This document shows, piece by piece, positions 1 to 6,877 of a stretch of 6,877 nt of DNA; position 1 is the first letter of the stretch, and the number at the start of each line of letters is the position of its first letter. This DNA is from Caldilineae bacterium. GTDB lineage: Bacteria; Chloroflexota; Anaerolineae; J102. The position numbers and the translations under genes were made by a program. The notes under the pieces were generated by a model that worked only from the letters and a program-made list of their open reading frames with translations, had not been told where the DNA came from and searched no databases. The stretch covers positions 1 through 6,877 of the forward strand of contig DUEQ01000186.1 in the NCBI GenBank assembly GCA_011192085.1, in the 5' to 3' direction.

Positions 1-6556
<6,556 letters not shown>

Positions 6557-6567
6557 AAGCGAAGGCG

Positions 6568-6573
6568 CTCCTT
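6568..6573 (-). promoter_or_regulatory. Shine-Dalgarno site of rpoB
   Basis: The minus strand reads AAGGAG, with 11 bases before the ATG at 6556. The spacing is a little long, but no other start codon lies closer, so it supports the chosen start. Confidence 0.8.
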
Positions 6574-6596
6574 ATATGAATAAGGTAGGGGGTTTC

Positions 6597-6638
6597 GGTA
6601 TTCAGCAATCAGTGGGCAGTGATCAGTAATCAATGAGC
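6597..6638. repeat. Degenerate 7-bp tandem repeat array, 6 units, upstream of rpoB
   Basis: On the plus strand six consecutive heptamers fit in register and each ends in C: for example AGCAATC (6604), AGTGGGC (6611), AGTGATC (6618), AGTAATC (6625) and AATGAGC (6632). The consensus is AGTNATC-like. AGCAATC also occurs as a unit of the array between rpoB and rpoC (2637), in the same orientation. G+C is 19 of 42 (45%). In the mRNA the array ends 23 bases before the rpoB Shine-Dalgarno. Confidence 0.75.
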
Positions 6639-6686
6639 AGGCGGGTGCAATCAGCTCATATTCGGCGCCATTGTCCAGACGCGCGT

Positions 6687-6712
6687 AAAGCCCACCTGAA
6701 AGGGCGGGCCTT
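6687..6712 (-). terminator. Candidate attenuator or terminator hairpin upstream of rpoB
   Basis: On the minus strand AAGGCCCGCC and GGTGGGCTTT can form a 10-pair stem with two G-U pairs and a 6-base loop (CTTTCA). Three of the stem's T residues end it, and then the sequence turns to ACGCG, so the U tract is short and the terminator would be weak. It could terminate an upstream gene outside the window, or attenuate transcription into rpoB, as is known for the rplL-rpoB region of E. coli. Confidence 0.4.
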
Positions 6713-6725
6713 GTCAGCATCAACG

Positions 6726-6743
6726 CCAACCCGACGCGGTTGG
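6726..6743 (-). other. Inverted repeat in the rpoB leader
   Basis: CCAACC and GGTTGG form a perfect 6-base-pair stem around a 6-base loop, 13 bases upstream (in the mRNA) of the attenuator-like hairpin. It may be part of a structured leader; the role is unknown. Confidence 0.4.
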
Positions 6744-6769
6744 TCTCTGAAAATTATGCCGATGTATCT

Positions 6770-6784
6770 GGTCCGAAGGGGACC
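6770..6784 (-). other. Small inverted repeat in the rpoB leader
   Basis: GGTCC and GGACC form a perfect 5-base-pair stem with a 5-base loop. Alone this is weak evidence. It is listed because it lies in line with two other hairpins in the same noncoding leader. Confidence 0.3.
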
Positions 6785-6863
6785 CAAAGCGGTGGGAAAT
6801 CAAGACAGGAAGCGGCTTCGTGCGGTTAAGGATGCGGACGTTTTCTGTTTGACGCGAACATGC

Positions 6864-6872
6864 ATTTTAGCA
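6864..6872 (-). promoter_or_regulatory. Possible extended -10 promoter element for rpoBC
   Basis: The minus strand reads TGCTAAAAT, matching the extended -10 consensus TGNTATAAT at all but one position. A -35 box at the usual spacing would fall beyond the window edge, so the promoter cannot be confirmed. Transcription would start near 6857, giving a leader of about 300 bases before rpoB. Confidence 0.45.
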
Positions 6873-6877
6873 CATGC

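Larger units (their letters stand above)
6557..6877 (-). other. Noncoding leader and promoter region upstream of rpoB
   Basis: I see no convincing gene in these 321 bases. None of the three minus-strand frames at the right edge resembles the end of RplL or another ribosomal protein, and all reach stops early. The region holds a possible extended -10 element at the edge, several small inverted repeats, a heptamer repeat array and the rpoB ribosome binding site. If the edge promoter is used, the rpoB mRNA has a leader of roughly 300 bases. Confidence 0.7.

Noticed and set aside
6748..6760. CATAAT-like -10 on the minus strand nearer to rpoB
   Set aside because: No -35-like hexamer lies at a proper distance and there is no extended TG, so it is not supported.
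6756..6877. Plus-strand frame from an ATG at 6756, open to the right edge (at least 40 codons), with a faint KRLRAVKDADVF likeness to RnpA
   Set aside because: There is no ribosome binding site, the likeness is too weak, and the frame lies over the inverted repeats and the possible -10 element. More sequence to the right would decide.

Overview
The window holds the core RNA polymerase operon segment rpoB-rpoC, both genes on the minus strand. Reading the minus strand from the right edge, it contains about 320 bases of noncoding leader/promoter DNA, a complete rpoB (1285 codons), a 104-base gap, and the first 864 codons of rpoC, which runs off the left edge. No other gene is convincing. The many long frames on the plus strand are antisense shadows of these two GC-rich genes.

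The organism is a bacterium with a GC-rich genome. From remembered family sequences, a member of the Chloroflexota (Anaerolineae/Caldilineae-like) is the best guess. The reasons are the RpoB start, the form of the segment after the rifampicin region, and the long coiled-coil insertion between the zinc finger and clamp helices of RpoC. No database search was possible, so this placement is inference.

Both proteins look functional. RpoB keeps the fork/rifampicin region, the E-D pair and the two active-centre lysines. RpoC keeps its zinc finger, clamp helices and the metal-binding NADFDGDQM motif. Each subunit also carries extra lineage-type domains. The most striking is a stretch of about 60 residues in RpoC (about 725-788) that reads like the helix-hairpin-helix C-terminal domain of the RNA polymerase alpha subunit, placed between the catalytic Asp motif and the downstream TTVGR segment. 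RpoB has an acidic insertion of about 130 residues before its C-terminal YDGRTGE block, and an Asn where E. coli has His526 in the rifampicin pocket.

Both noncoding gaps carry AT-richer arrays of degenerate 7-base tandem repeats in strict register. Twelve units fill most of the rpoB-rpoC gap and touch the rpoB stop codon; six units lie upstream of rpoB. In the mRNA each array sits just 5' of the ribosome binding site of the following gene. The rpoB leader also has an extended -10 element at the window edge and several small hairpins, one of them attenuator-like. Nothing resembling the end of rplL is seen upstream of rpoB within the window.
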